This document shows, piece by piece, positions 7,227 through 16,318 of a stretch of DNA of 64,000 nt. The stretch is from Pseudonocardia autotrophica (lineage in GTDB: Bacteria; Actinomycetota; Actinomycetes; Mycobacteriales; Pseudonocardiaceae): NCBI RefSeq assembly GCF_003945385.1, contig NZ_AP018920.1, positions 2,666,001 through 2,730,000 on the forward strand, given 5' to 3'. Every line of letters begins with the position of its first letter. Position 1 is the first letter of the stretch. The notes below the pieces were generated by a model. It was not told the origin of the DNA. It was given only the letters and a program-made list of their open reading frames with translations, and searched no databases. Both the position numbers and the translations under genes were made by a program.

Positions 7227-10200
7227 CACGAACCTCTCTGTTCGCTGTCCCGCGGCGCGGGGACGGGGACGGGCACCGGATGCGGGGTCCCGAACCGGTG
7301 CGCGGTGACCGACACGGCCTGCTCGCGCAGGAAGGTCAGCAGCTCGACCCGACCGGCGGTGACGACCGGGCCGTCGTACACGGCCAGTGCCGGCGAGCCG
7401 CCGGTCACCTCGGCCGTCTCCTGCGCCGAGCCGCCGATCAGCCGCACCCGCCCGCCGTCGGCGGCGAGCGTGCGCAGCGACTCGTGCCAGCGCGCGTCGT
7501 CCTCGCGCCGGACGGTGATCCCGAGCCGGGTCAGCTGCTCGTGCAGCGGCCCGGGCAGCGGCTCGGCGACGCTGACGGTGAGCGGCGCCGATGCCCGCAG
7601 GCCGGCGGCGACCACCCGCAGCAGCTCGACCGGGCGTCCGGCGGCGTACCGGACGGTGACCGGCACCGGGTGGTAGCGCAGCACGTTGTGCTCGCAGGTC
7701 AGGCCGGTGGCGTCGTGCGCGGTCCCGAACTCGGACGACCAGGCGTCCCGATCGGTCGCGAGGGCGCCACGCAGCCAGTCGCGGTCGGTGCCGGAGAGGC
7801 CGGTGCCGGAGAGCTCGGCGTCGAGTATCCGGGCGCCGAGCGGGTCGCCGGCCGGGGCGTCGGCGGCGACGGGCTCGTCGGCCCAGGTCCCGAAGCCGAA
7901 CAGGTAGTTCGGGCCGCCCGCCTTCGTGCCGGTGCCGACGGCGGCCTTCTTCCAGCCGCCGAACGGCTGGCGCTGCACGATCGCCCCGGTGATCCCGCGG
8001 TTGACGTAGAGGTTCCCGGCCTCGACGGTGCGCAGCCAGGTGTCGATCTCGTCCTCGTCGAGCGAGTGCAGCCCGGAGGTGAGGCCGTACTCGACCCGGT
8101 TCACCAGCCCGATCGCCTCCTCCAGGGTGTCGGCGGTCATGATCCCGAGCACCGGGCCGAAGTACTCGGTGAGGTGGAACTCCGAGCCCGCTGCGACGCC
8201 CTCGCGCACGCCCGGCCGCCAGAGCGTCCCGTGCTCGTCGAGCCGCTCGGGGGTGATCACCCAGCTCTCGCCGGGGCCGGTCGTGGTCAGCGCGGACAGG
8301 AGCTTGCCCGACGCCGGCTCGATCAGCGGGCCGACCTGCGCGCGCTCGGTCCAGGGCAGGTCCACGTGCAGCGACGACACCGCGTCGACGAGCTGGCGCC
8401 GGAACCGCCGGGACGTCGCGACCGAGCCGACCAGGATCACCAGCGACGCGGCCGAGCACTTCTGCCCGGCGTGCCCGAACGCGGAGCGGGCGACGTCCTT
8501 CGCCGCCAGGTCGAGATCCGCCGCGGGGGTCACGATGATCGCGTTCTTGCCGCTGGTCTCGGCCATCAGCGGCAGATCGGGCCGCATCGAGCGGAACAGC
8601 TCCGCCGTCTCGTAGGCGCCGGTGAGCACCACCCGCTCGACGGCGGGATGGGAGATGAGCGCGGAGCCGAGCTCGTTCTCGTCGAGCTGGACGTAGCGCA
8701 GCACCTCGCGCGGGACGCCCGCCGCCCACAGCGCCTCGGCGACCACCGCCGCGCTGCGCCGGGCCTGGTCGGCCGGCTTGAGGACGACCGGTGAGCCGGC
8801 GGCGAGTGCGGCCAGCGTCGATCCGGCCGGGATCGCCACCGGGAAGTTCCACGGCGGGGTCACCACGGTCAGCGCGGCGGGGGAGAAGCGGGCACCCGCG
8901 ACGTCGTCGAGCCGGCGTGCCCGCTCGGCGTAGTAGTGGGCGAAGTCGATCGCCTCGCTGACCTCCGGGTCGCCCTGCTCCAGGACCTTGCCGCACTCCG
9001 CGCCCATGACCTCCAGCAGATCGGCGCGCCGGGCGGCCAGCTCGTCACCGGCCCGGTGCAGGATCTCCGCCCGCCGGTCGGCGCCCAGCTCGCGCCAGGC
9101 CGCGCCGGCGTCGCGGGCGCCGGTCACGACGTCGTCGAGCTCGGTTCGGCTGTGCAGCCGGCCGGCGTCCGCGGTCGCCGTGCCCAGCGCGCTGTCGCGC
9201 ATCCGGGCGCGGATCCCGGCTCCCCAGCTGCGGTTCGCCGCGACGGCGGTGTCGGTGTCCGGGGTGTTGGTGAAGCCGTCGGTGGGTGCGGCGGGCTCGG
9301 GACGGGTGCGGTCCTGCACCCGGTTCGGCGACGGCACCGCGGTGGGGACGGTCCCGACCGAGGCCAGGAACCGGTCGCGCTCGCGCTCGAACAGGTCGTG
9401 GTCCTGGTCGATGTCGAACGCGGCGGACATGAAGTTCTCCCGTGACGCGCCCTCCTCGAGCCGGCGGACCAGATAGGCGATCGCCACGTCGAACTCCTGC
9501 GGGTGCACGACCGGGGTGTAGAGCAGCAGCGACCCGACGTCCGCGCGCACCGCGGCGGCCTGCGCGGTCGCCATGCCGAGCAGCATCTCGAACTCCACCC
9601 CGGCCGGGCCGTCGCCGTCCAGGCAGCCCCGGCGCCCGGCGAGCAGCCAGGCCAGCGCGATGTCGAACAGGTTGTGCCCGGCCACCCCGACCCGGACGGC
9701 CGCGGTGTGCTCGGGGCGCAGCGCGTAGTCCAGCACCGCCTTGTACGACGCGTCGGACTCCTGCTTGCTGCCGCAGGTCGCGAGCGGCCAGCCGTGCAGC
9801 TCGGCGTCGACCTGCTCCATCGGCAGGTTCGCGCCCTTCACCACCCGGACCTTGATCGGGGCGCCGCCGCCGGCGACCCGCGCACCCGCCCACTCCTGCA
9901 GCCGGATCATGGCGCCGAGCGCGTCGGGCAGGTAGGCCTGCAGGACGATCCCGGCCTCCAGGTCGTGGAACTCGGGGCGCTCCAGCAGGGTCGTGAAGAC
10001 GGCGAGGGTCAGGTCGAGATCGCGGTACTCCTCCATGTCGAGGTTGAGGAACTTCGGCCCGCCGGGCGCGGAGCGGGCCAGCCGGTAGAGCGGGGCGAGC
10101 GCCTCCACGGCGTCGGCGACGGCGGCGTCGAACGACCACGGGTCGTGCGGCGCCACGGTGGAGGAGACCTTGATCGACACGTAGTCGACGTCGGCGCGGG

Positions 10201-10717
10201 CCAGCAGCGCGCGGGTGCCCTCGACCCGGCGGTTCGCCTCCTCGCGGCCGAGGATCGCCTCGCCGAGCAGGTTGATGTTGAGCCGGGTGCCCGGCCGGTC
10301 GCGGCGGATCCGCCGGATCGCCGGGCCCAGCTTCCGGTCGGACGCGTCCACGACGAGATGGCGCACCATCCGCCGCAGCGCCGCCCTGGCCACCGGGACG
10401 ACGACGCCGGGGGCCACCCGCCCGGTGACCGCGCCCGCCCGGATCGCGGCACGCAGCGGCCAGGGCAGGAACCGCGGGACGATCGGGACCAGGGTCTCCA
10501 GGTGCCGGGCGGCGGCGCGCGGGTCCTCGGGCCGGATCACGCCGTCGACGAAACCGACGGTGAAGGCGAGCCCGTCCGGGTCCTGCAACACGTCCGCCAG
10601 CCGGCGGGCGGACCGGTCGACGGGTTCCCGCTGCGCCGCGTCCAGCCAGCGCCGCACCAGCGCGACCGCCTCGGTCGCCAGCTCCTCGTCGATCACGACA
10701 CCGTTCGCCACGCTCAT
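7226..10717 (-). CDS. putA: Bifunctional proline dehydrogenase / glutamate-semialdehyde dehydrogenase
   Basis: A 1163-residue PutA that oxidises proline to glutamate in two steps. The FAD-dependent proline dehydrogenase barrel spans about residues 130-440, with IKVRVVKGANLPMEQ near its end. The NAD-dependent aldehyde dehydrogenase follows at about 500-960, with general base Glu720 in AETSGKN and catalytic Cys754 in GQKCSA, at the normal 34-residue spacing. The remaining 200 residues form the C-terminal ALDH-like domain of longer PutAs. There is no N-terminal ribbon-helix-helix DNA-binding domain, so it should not be a repressor. ATG 10717 is chosen because GGAGGGA lies 6-7 bases before it. 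The divergent LysR gene is the likely regulator. Confidence 0.95.
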   Translation of the reverse strand: MSVANGVVIDEELATEAVALVRRWLDAAQREPVDRSARRLADVLQDPDGLAFTVGFVDGVIRPEDPRAAARHLETLVPIVPRFLPWPLRAAIRAGAVTGRVAPGVVVPVARAALRRMVRHLVVDASDRKLGPAIRRIRRDRPGTRLNINLLGEAILGREEANRRVEGTRALLARADVDYVSIKVSSTVAPHDPWSFDAAVADAVEALAPLYRLARSAPGGPKFLNLDMEEYRDLDLTLAVFTTLLERPEFHDLEAGIVLQAYLPDALGAMIRLQEWAGARVAGGGAPIKVRVVKGANLPMEQVDAELHGWPLATCGSKQESDASYKAVLDYALRPEHTAAVRVGVAGHNLFDIALAWLLAGRRGCLDGDGPAGVEFEMLLGMATAQAAAVRADVGSLLLYTPVVHPQEFDVAIAYLVRRLEEGASRENFMSAAFDIDQDHDLFERERDRFLASVGTVPTAVPSPNRVQDRTRPEPAAPTDGFTNTPDTDTAVAANRSWGAGIRARMRDSALGTATADAGRLHSRTELDDVVTGARDAGAAWRELGADRRAEILHRAGDELAARRADLLEVMGAECGKVLEQGDPEVSEAIDFAHYYAERARRLDDVAGARFSPAALTVVTPPWNFPVAIPAGSTLAALAAGSPVVLKPADQARRSAAVVAEALWAAGVPREVLRYVQLDENELGSALISHPAVERVVLTGAYETAELFRSMRPDLPLMAETSGKNAIIVTPAADLDLAAKDVARSAFGHAGQKCSAASLVILVGSVATSRRFRRQLVDAVSSLHVDLPWTERAQVGPLIEPASGKLLSALTTTGPGESWVITPERLDEHGTLWRPGVREGVAAGSEFHLTEYFGPVLGIMTADTLEEAIGLVNRVEYGLTSGLHSLDEDEIDTWLRTVEAGNLYVNRGITGAIVQRQPFGGWKKAAVGTGTKAGGPNYLFGFGTWADEPVAADAPAGDPLGARILDAELSGTGLSGTDRDWLRGALATDRDAWSSEFGTAHDATGLTCEHNVLRYHPVPVTVRYAAGRPVELLRVVAAGLRASAPLTVSVAEPLPGPLHEQLTRLGITVRREDDARWHESLRTLAADGGRVRLIGGSAQETAEVTGGSPALAVYDGPVVTAGRVELLTFLREQAVSVTAHRFGTPHPVPVPVPAPRDSEQRGS

Positions 10718-10723
10718 CTGCAC

Positions 10724-10830
10724 TCCCTCCGGTCCTTCGCTTGCCTGCCGAGGAGAGTCTCAGCCCACATACTTGGAAAAAAGCGACGAAAATTGAACAC
10801 TACTATTCGGCTCTACCGAAAGGTGCACCG
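10724..10830. promoter_or_regulatory. Divergent putA / LysR promoter region
   Basis: Bases 10771-10805 contain A-runs and TACTAT (10801-10806), a possible -10 for the LysR gene about 24 bases before its ATG. No convincing -35 is visible. The AT-rich patch lies between the two start codons, where a LysR-type activator would bind. I could not define a clear T-N11-A palindrome. Confidence 0.45.
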
Positions 10831-11736
10831 ATGTGGGACCTCCACCGGCTCCGGCTGCTCCACGAGCTCCGGCTGCGGGAGACCGTGACCGAGGTGGCGC
10901 GCACCCTGAACTACGCCCCGTCGAGCGTGTCCCAGCAGCTCGCGAAGCTGGAGGAGGAGGTGGGCGTCCGGCTGCTCGAACCGGACGGGCGCAGGCTGCG
11001 GCTCACGCCGCACGGTGAGCTGGTCGCGCGGCATGCGGCCGAGATCCTCGATCTGCAGGAGGGGGTCCGGAGCAGGCTCGCCGCGGCGGGCCCGGTCGGG
11101 GAGACCGTGCGCCTGGCGACGCTGGAGACGACCGGGCGCGCGTTGTTGCCGCACGCGCTGACCCGGCTCCGGGAGAGCACGCCGCACCTGCGCCTGGAGG
11201 CGTCGGTGGTGCCGCCGGAGACCGGGCTGGCCGAGCTGGAGACCCGAGGGTTCGATCTCGCCGTCGCCGAGCAGTATCCGGGGCACAGCCGCTCGCACCG
11301 GCCGTCGCTGGACCGCGACCTGCTGGGCACCGATCCGGTCCGGCTCGCGGTGGCCGAGAACTCCGGGGTGACCGGCCTGGCCGACACCACGGAGCTCGCC
11401 TGGGTGATGGAGCCGGAGGGGACCGCCGCGCGGCAGTGGGCCGTCCAGCAGTGCCGGGCGGCCGGGTTCGAGCCCGACATCCGGTTCGACTCGGCCGACC
11501 TGGAGATCCACATCCATCTGGTCCGGGCGGGCCACGCGGTGAGCATCCTGCCCGACCTGGTGTGGACCGGGAACCGCGAGGGCGTGCGGCTGATCGAGCT
11601 GTCCGGCCCGTCGCACCGCGAGCTGTTCACCTCGGCGCGCCTGGTCTCCGCGGCACATCCGGCGATCGGGCAGGTCCGCGCGGCGCTCGCCGACGCCTTC
11701 GCGGTCGTCGGGGGAGGAGCGCCGGTCAGTCGGTGA
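10831..11736 (+). CDS. LysR-family regulator, probably of putA-putP
   Basis: A 301-residue LysR-type regulator. The N-terminal winged helix-turn-helix (residues 1-60) has LRETVTEVARTLNYAPSSVSQQLAKLEEEVG, and a periplasmic-binding-like effector domain fills the rest. ATG 10831 follows GAAAGG at a good distance. It is transcribed away from putA across a 113-bp region whose centre (10771-10805) is unusually AT-rich for this genome and probably holds both promoters and the LysR sites. Regulation of proline use, as for other divergent LysR/putA pairs, is inferred from position. Its end overlaps the convergent TetR gene by 11 bp. Confidence 0.88.
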   Translation: MWDLHRLRLLHELRLRETVTEVARTLNYAPSSVSQQLAKLEEEVGVRLLEPDGRRLRLTPHGELVARHAAEILDLQEGVRSRLAAAGPVGETVRLATLETTGRALLPHALTRLRESTPHLRLEASVVPPETGLAELETRGFDLAVAEQYPGHSRSHRPSLDRDLLGTDPVRLAVAENSGVTGLADTTELAWVMEPEGTAARQWAVQQCRAAGFEPDIRFDSADLEIHIHLVRAGHAVSILPDLVWTGNREGVRLIELSGPSHRELFTSARLVSAAHPAIGQVRAALADAFAVVGGGAPVSR

Positions 11737-12292
11737 GCCGGTGCAGCGCGGCGCCCAGTGCCGACTCGGCGTCGTCCGCGGACAGCCCGCCGATCAGCAC
11801 CCGCACGACGAGACCGTCCGCGGTGGCGATCAGCGCGCGGGCCGCGGCCCGCGGGTCGTCGAGCGTGGGAGCGATCCCGGTGAGCAGCCGGGTGGCCTCG
11901 CGCTCCTGCCCGTCCTTGGCCTCGGCCAGCAGCGCGGCCAGCGCCGGATGGTTGATCGCGGCGGCGGCGTACTGGTGGAACACCGAGACGCCCGCGCGCT
12001 GGGCCGCGGTGTGCGGGATCGGGTGCCCGACGAGCTGCCGGAGCCGCTCGCGGTCGTCGGCGCCTGCCGTCGCGTGGACGTGCAGCTCACCCGCGCCGGT
12101 GAGCATCGCCTCCAGGCCGGCACGGACGAGCTCGTCCTTGCTCGGGAACCAGTACTGGATCCGGCCGACCGACACACCGGCTTCGGCGGCGACGGTGCGC
12201 ATCGACACCGCGCCCATGCCGCGCCGGGCGATCACCTGCCAGACAGCCTGGATGATCGCCGTCCGGCGGTCGTCGGGTGCCATGCGCGCCAC
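11726..12292 (-). CDS. TetR-family repressor of the adjacent hydrolase gene
   Basis: A 188-residue TetR/AcrR-type regulator. The helix-turn-helix is AVSMRTVAAEAGVSVGRIQYWF at about residues 27-48, followed by an all-helical ligand domain of the BetI-like C-terminal type (HQYAAAAINHPALAALL region). The start is ATG 12292, with ATG 12283 as an alternative. The hydrolase gene is divergent, and the 67-bp gap between them holds two palindromes with the same AATAC-N4-GTATT core. One of these touches the hydrolase ribosome-binding site. Autoregulation and repression of the hydrolase are the natural reading; the inducer is unknown. Confidence 0.88.
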   Translation of the reverse strand: MARMAPDDRRTAIIQAVWQVIARRGMGAVSMRTVAAEAGVSVGRIQYWFPSKDELVRAGLEAMLTGAGELHVHATAGADDRERLRQLVGHPIPHTAAQRAGVSVFHQYAAAAINHPALAALLAEAKDGQEREATRLLTGIAPTLDDPRAAARALIATADGLVVRVLIGGLSADDAESALGAALHRLTD

Positions 12293-12306
12293 TGTAGGAC
12301 AGGTTC

Positions 12307-12320
12307 AATACGAGTGTATT
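12307..12320. promoter_or_regulatory. TetR operator, upstream copy
   Basis: AATAC-GAGT-GTATT: perfect 5-bp arms around a 4-bp spacer. It sits 26 bp (centre to centre) from the longer palindrome at 12329-12350 and shares the same arms. It is close to the TetR start codon, so it is suited to autorepression. Confidence 0.65.
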
Positions 12321-12328
12321 AGAGTGGT

Positions 12329-12350
12329 CGTCAATACGATCGTATTGACG
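12329..12350. promoter_or_regulatory. TetR operator, 22-bp perfect palindrome
   Basis: A perfect 22-bp palindrome with the core AATAC-GATC-GTATT. Its right end runs into the GGAGG ribosome-binding site of the hydrolase gene, which starts at 12360. A bound repressor would cover the translation start region and the likely transcription start. Confidence 0.8.
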
Positions 12351-12359
12351 GAGGTTTCG

Positions 12360-13346
12360 ATGGGCCGCGGGCGCCGGATACTGACGATCCTCGCGGTGCT
12401 GGTCGTCGCCTGGCTGGTGGTCGACAAGGTCGTCTCGCTCGTCGCGCCCGATCCGGTCGTCGGGCACTGGCGCAGCCTGCAGGGCCGGGAGTCCTACCGG
12501 GCCGCCTACGACGCGGTGCTGGCGACCCTGCCGGCACCGAGCACGGTGCACGACATCGCCGTCGAGCACGGCAGCGTGCGGGTCTACGAGTGGCGGGCCA
12601 CCGACCCGGCGTCCGCCGGGCGGCTGCCGGTCGTGCTGCTGCCCGGCATCCGGTCCGGCGCGCCGATGTGGGGCGAGAACCTGGAGCGCTGGATCGGCGA
12701 CCGCACCGTCTACGCGATGGACGCGATCGGCGACTCCGGGATGTCGATCCAGTCGGTGCCCTTCACCTCGTTCGACGACCAGGCGACCTGGGTCGAGCAG
12801 GTGCTCGCCGCGCTCGGCCGGGACCGGGTGCACGTCGTCGGGCACTCGTTCGGCGCGGCGATCGCGACCTCGCACGCGCTCGCGCATCCGGGCCGGGTGG
12901 CGTCGCTGACCCTGCTCGAACCGGTGCTGGTGCTGCACGGTCTCCCGGTCTCGACCTACCTGTGGTCGACGCTGCTGCTCCTGCCGGCGCCGCAGTCCTG
13001 GAAGGACCGGGCGCTGGCCGAGATCGGTGGCGTCACCGTCGAGGAGGTGCGGGAGCGCACGCCGATGTCGGAGATGATCGACCAGGGCGCCCGGCACTAC
13101 GCAGCGGTCACCCTGGTGCCCCGCACGCTCACCGACGACGAGTGGCGGTCGCTGCGGATGCCGGTACGGATCGACATCGCCGGTGAGCGGTCCCTGGCCG
13201 GCGGCGCGGAGGCCGCGGCGCGGGCCAGGGCGCTCGGCGTGGACCAGGTGACCGTCCGGCCCGGTACGACGCACTCGCTGCCGATGCAGGACGCCGCTCT
13301 GCTCGGCCCCGAGCTGGAGCGGTACTGGTCGGGGCACGACCGCTGA
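12360..13346 (+). CDS. Membrane-anchored alpha/beta hydrolase
   Basis: A 328-residue alpha/beta hydrolase with an N-terminal membrane helix (ILTILAVLVVAWLVVDKVVSLV, about residues 7-28), so the enzyme is probably anchored outside the membrane. The fold shows LLPGIRSGAPMWGENL (oxyanion region), the nucleophile elbow GHSFGAA and a late catalytic histidine in GTTHSLPM. GGAGG precedes the ATG by 6 bases. The gene is controlled by the divergent TetR, which suggests a substrate or stress that acts as inducer. The substrate itself cannot be read from the sequence. Confidence 0.85.
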   Translation: MGRGRRILTILAVLVVAWLVVDKVVSLVAPDPVVGHWRSLQGRESYRAAYDAVLATLPAPSTVHDIAVEHGSVRVYEWRATDPASAGRLPVVLLPGIRSGAPMWGENLERWIGDRTVYAMDAIGDSGMSIQSVPFTSFDDQATWVEQVLAALGRDRVHVVGHSFGAAIATSHALAHPGRVASLTLLEPVLVLHGLPVSTYLWSTLLLLPAPQSWKDRALAEIGGVTVEEVRERTPMSEMIDQGARHYAAVTLVPRTLTDDEWRSLRMPVRIDIAGERSLAGGAEAAARARALGVDQVTVRPGTTHSLPMQDAALLGPELERYWSGHDR

Positions 13347-13373
13347 GGCGCCGGCGCGCCGCCGGGACGCAGG

Positions 13374-14003
13374 TCAGCCGGCCGGATCCGCCCGGTGCGG
13401 CCCGCCGACCTGCAGCGCGGTGACCGCGGTCCGCCGGTCGATCGGATTGGCCGCGAACAGCTCGGACAGCCGGACGGCGTCCTCGAGCCTGGCGAACGCG
13501 CCGGTCGGATGCCGGTCGATCTCGTCCAGGTAGGCGGCGCGCATCGCGGTGGGGAAGCCGTCCCGCGGGTGCCTGCCGAGCACGGCGGCGAGCGCGTCGT
13601 CGTCGATCAGCTCCTGGGCGAGTCCCGCCACGTCGATCGCTGCGCCGGCCTGCACCAGACGCAGTGTCGGATCCTGCTGCCGTTCCAGCTCGGTGTGCCG
13701 CAGGATCGCCTGCTCGACCAGGCGGATGCGGTCCTGCTCCCAGCCTCTCGCCTCGAGCATCCGGGCGGCGAGATCGGCCCCGACCCGCCCGAACTCACGC
13801 TCGGCCGAACAGTGCTCCCCGGTGAGCCCGAGGTCGTGGATCATCGCTGCGACGAATGCGGCCTCGTGGTCGAGGTCCTCGTCGACCACCAGCGCGCCGA
13901 ACAGATAGGTGCGGTGGCTGTGGTGCAGCAGGAACGGCGGTGCCAGGCTTCGGGCCATGTCGGCTGCAGCTCGGGCGGTCGGGGTCGCCGGAACGCTGAT
14001 CAT
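13374..14003 (-). CDS. HD-domain protein, cyanamide-hydratase-like
   Basis: A 209-residue HD-domain metal hydrolase. The metal ligands are visible as HHSHRTYLFG (first His), MIHDLGLT (the HD pair) and a later ILRHTELE. The H-S-x-R-x-Y/F-x-FG pattern with HDLGLT is that of the cyanamide hydratase (DDI2-like) subgroup rather than of (p)ppGpp or cyclic-di-GMP HD enzymes. The residues after about 180 are probably disordered. It is divergent from a GlxA-type regulator, which may control it. The substrate is uncertain. Confidence 0.75.
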   Translation of the reverse strand: MISVPATPTARAAADMARSLAPPFLLHHSHRTYLFGALVVDEDLDHEAAFVAAMIHDLGLTGEHCSAEREFGRVGADLAARMLEARGWEQDRIRLVEQAILRHTELERQQDPTLRLVQAGAAIDVAGLAQELIDDDALAAVLGRHPRDGFPTAMRAAYLDEIDRHPTGAFARLEDAVRLSELFAANPIDRRTAVTALQVGGPHRADPAG

Positions 14004-14132
14004 CGGGTGTGTCCTCTCGGTGGTCGGCGCGTTCCAGACTCGCCGCGGACGGCCGTGTCCTCCATGACCGGAACCGTGCAGATCCGGACATCGGCGGGTC
14101 TCGCGTGACCACGGCCGCGGTGCTCGGCGACG

Positions 14133-15134
14133 ATGGCGGACGTGCAGGGTGGATCACCGCGTGAACGGGTCGCGGTCGCGGTGTTCGACGGCGTCGAGCT
14201 GCTCGACGTCACCGGGCCGGTGCAGGTGTTCAGCACCGCGGACCGGCTCGCGCCGGGACCGGGTCGATACCGGCCGGTGCTGGTCGCCGAACGTCCCGGG
14301 CCGGTGCGCTCCGCTGCCGGTCCGGAGCTGGTCGCGCAGCGGTCCTGGAACGAACCGGTCGGCACGCTCGTCGTCCCGGGAGGTCTGGAGGCCGGCGCGG
14401 ACGGGGTCCGGCCGCTGCTGGACGGACCGTTGGTGGAGCTGCTGGCGCGATCCGGACGCGGGGCCGCCCGGATCCTCTCGGTGTGCACCGGTGCGCACGT
14501 CCTCGCAGCCGCGGGCCTGCTCGACGGCCGTCGGGCGACCACGCACTGGGCCACCGCGGCGGCGCTGGCCGCGGAGCACCCGCGGGTGCGGGTCACCCCG
14601 GACGCACTGTTCGTCCGGGACGGCCCGGTCTGGACCTCCGCCGGGGTGGCGTCCGGGATCGACCTCGCACTCGCCGTCGTCGCGCTCGACCGGGGACCCG
14701 ACATCGCCCGGCGGGTGGCGCAGTGGATGGTCGTGCACCTCAACCGGCCGGGCGGGCAGAGCCAGTTCAGCGCCCACCTCGGTCCGCGTGTCCCGCTCTC
14801 CGACCGGCTCGCCGGGCTGCTGGCCTGGATCTCCGCGGACCCCACCCGGGATCTGTCCGCCGACGCGCTGGCCCGGCGGCTCGGAGTCGGTCCCCGCCAC
14901 CTGGCCCGGCTGTTCCGCCGCGAGCTCGGCGCCACCCCGGCAGCACACGTCGAGAGGGTCCGCCTGCAGGTGGCACTCGATCTGCTGGTGCGCACCGACA
15001 TGCCGCTGCCCGGGGTGGCGACGGCGGCCGGGTTCGGGTCCACGACGGCGCTGCACCGCTGCGTCGTCCGTCGCCACGGGGTGAGCCCCGGGGAGTACCG
15101 GCGCAGGTTCGGGGCGGGTCCCGCGGCGGACTGA
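14133..15134 (+). CDS. GlxA-type regulator (DJ-1/PfpI + AraC)
   Basis: A 333-residue regulator of the GlxA kind. An N-terminal DJ-1/PfpI (class I amidotransferase-like) domain spans about residues 10-180, with the nucleophile elbow SVCTGAHVLAAAGLLDGR. A C-terminal AraC-type double helix-turn-helix covers about residues 225-325 (LSADALARRLGVGPRHLARLFRRE and a GFGSTTALHRC second helix). These proteins usually activate neighbouring catabolic genes, and the DJ-1 part is thought to sense a ligand. The divergent HD-domain gene is the nearest candidate target. A second, larger member of this class lies at 21811-23244. Confidence 0.9.
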   Translation: MADVQGGSPRERVAVAVFDGVELLDVTGPVQVFSTADRLAPGPGRYRPVLVAERPGPVRSAAGPELVAQRSWNEPVGTLVVPGGLEAGADGVRPLLDGPLVELLARSGRGAARILSVCTGAHVLAAAGLLDGRRATTHWATAAALAAEHPRVRVTPDALFVRDGPVWTSAGVASGIDLALAVVALDRGPDIARRVAQWMVVHLNRPGGQSQFSAHLGPRVPLSDRLAGLLAWISADPTRDLSADALARRLGVGPRHLARLFRRELGATPAAHVERVRLQVALDLLVRTDMPLPGVATAAGFGSTTALHRCVVRRHGVSPGEYRRRFGAGPAAD

Positions 15135-15142
15135 GCCGGTGC

Positions 15143-16174
15143 TCAGGCGGCCAGCAGCAGTGCGAGCGGCGCCGGGACGCACAGCAGCACCAGCAGCACC
15201 GTGTTCAGCACCCGGTGCTCGCGCAGGATCGCCACGAACTCGCGCAGCACGGCACTCGGCCAGTAGTACCCGGCGGTCGGGGCGCCGACCGCCTGGGCGT
15301 CGATGCCGAGTCTGCGCGCGAGCACCGCGGCGCGGAACGCGTGGTAGTTGCTGGTGACGACGAGCCCGCTGCCGGACACCTCGTCGCGCACCAGGGTGTC
15401 GCTGAAACGCAGGTTCTGCTCGGTGTTGCGGGAGTCCGTCTCGACCCGCAGCACATCCGGGTCGGCGCCGTGCGCGACCGCCCACCGGCGCATCGCCTCG
15501 CCCTCGGCCAGCTGCTCGTCGCTGCCCTTGCCGCCGGAGAGCACCAGCAGCCGCGCCTCCCGCCTGCCGAGCTCCTCCATCCCGGTCCGGATCCGGGACG
15601 CCAGCAGCGGCGGCACCTCGCTGCCGCGCAGCCCGGACCCGAGCACCAGCACCCAGTCGGCGGGCCGGTCGTGCACCAGCCACGCGTAGAGCCGCGCGTA
15701 GCCGAGGAACGCGACGAACTGGAAGGCGAGCAGCATCGCCGCGAGCGTGCAGAGCAGCCACAGGGCGCGCATCCACGTGGTGCCGTACAGCAGGACCGGC
15801 ACCGTGACCGCCATCAGCGCGATGATCAGCAGGCCGGCCAGCAGGGACAGCGAGTTGCCCAGGCTCACCCGCTCCCGGCGCAGCATGACCACGCCGTTGA
15901 GCAGCAGGAACCCGGCGAACACCAGTGCGATGAACGGTGAGATGACGGCCAGGAACACCCCGGTCGCGAGGACCGGGTTGCTGCCGACGATCCCGAGCGT
16001 CGCGGCGGCGTTGCCGACCAGCAGCGCCGCGAGGAGCAGCCAGTAGGCGTTGCTGAGCCGGCGCGGGTCGGTGCGGATGCGGCGCCGCACGAACAGGCTG
16101 ACGACCACCGCCAGCAGCAGGGGCACGGCCACGGACAGGGCGAGGAGCGCAACCATCAACACGAGCTCGGACAT
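15143..16174 (-). CDS. DUF218/YdcF-ElyC-like membrane protein
   Basis: A 343-residue protein with several N-terminal membrane helices (about residues 1-180), then a DUF218 domain. Family markers are LVLGSGLRGSEVPPLLASR, VLSGGKGSDEQLAEGEAM, ETDSRNTEQNLRF and VTSNYHAFRA. The last helix (LNTVLLVLLCVPAPLALLL) returns to the membrane. E. coli relatives YdcF, SanA and ElyC are linked to envelope integrity, but the biochemical role is not settled. It is convergent with the GlxA-like gene, 8 bp away. Confidence 0.85.
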   Translation of the reverse strand: MSELVLMVALLALSVAVPLLLAVVVSLFVRRRIRTDPRRLSNAYWLLLAALLVGNAAATLGIVGSNPVLATGVFLAVISPFIALVFAGFLLLNGVVMLRRERVSLGNSLSLLAGLLIIALMAVTVPVLLYGTTWMRALWLLCTLAAMLLAFQFVAFLGYARLYAWLVHDRPADWVLVLGSGLRGSEVPPLLASRIRTGMEELGRREARLLVLSGGKGSDEQLAEGEAMRRWAVAHGADPDVLRVETDSRNTEQNLRFSDTLVRDEVSGSGLVVTSNYHAFRAAVLARRLGIDAQAVGAPTAGYYWPSAVLREFVAILREHRVLNTVLLVLLCVPAPLALLLAA

Positions 16175-16318
16175 GATCGGGTCATCCTGCCGTGTGCGCA
16201 TGCACGTCTCGCGGAACGAACCGCGGTGCCCACCCGGTCGTGGCACCGGCGGACCGCCCGCTGCGCCGGGTGGTAGGTCCCGGTGCCGCATCGGGGTGGG
16301 CGGTGCGACGATCCGGGC

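Noticed and set aside
5655..8794. Very long open frames opposite putP and putA on the plus strand
   Set aside because: The putP/putA frames show full family motifs with catalytic residues. The opposite frames are Arg/Asp/Gly/Pro-rich with no motif, as expected for antisense of GC-rich genes.
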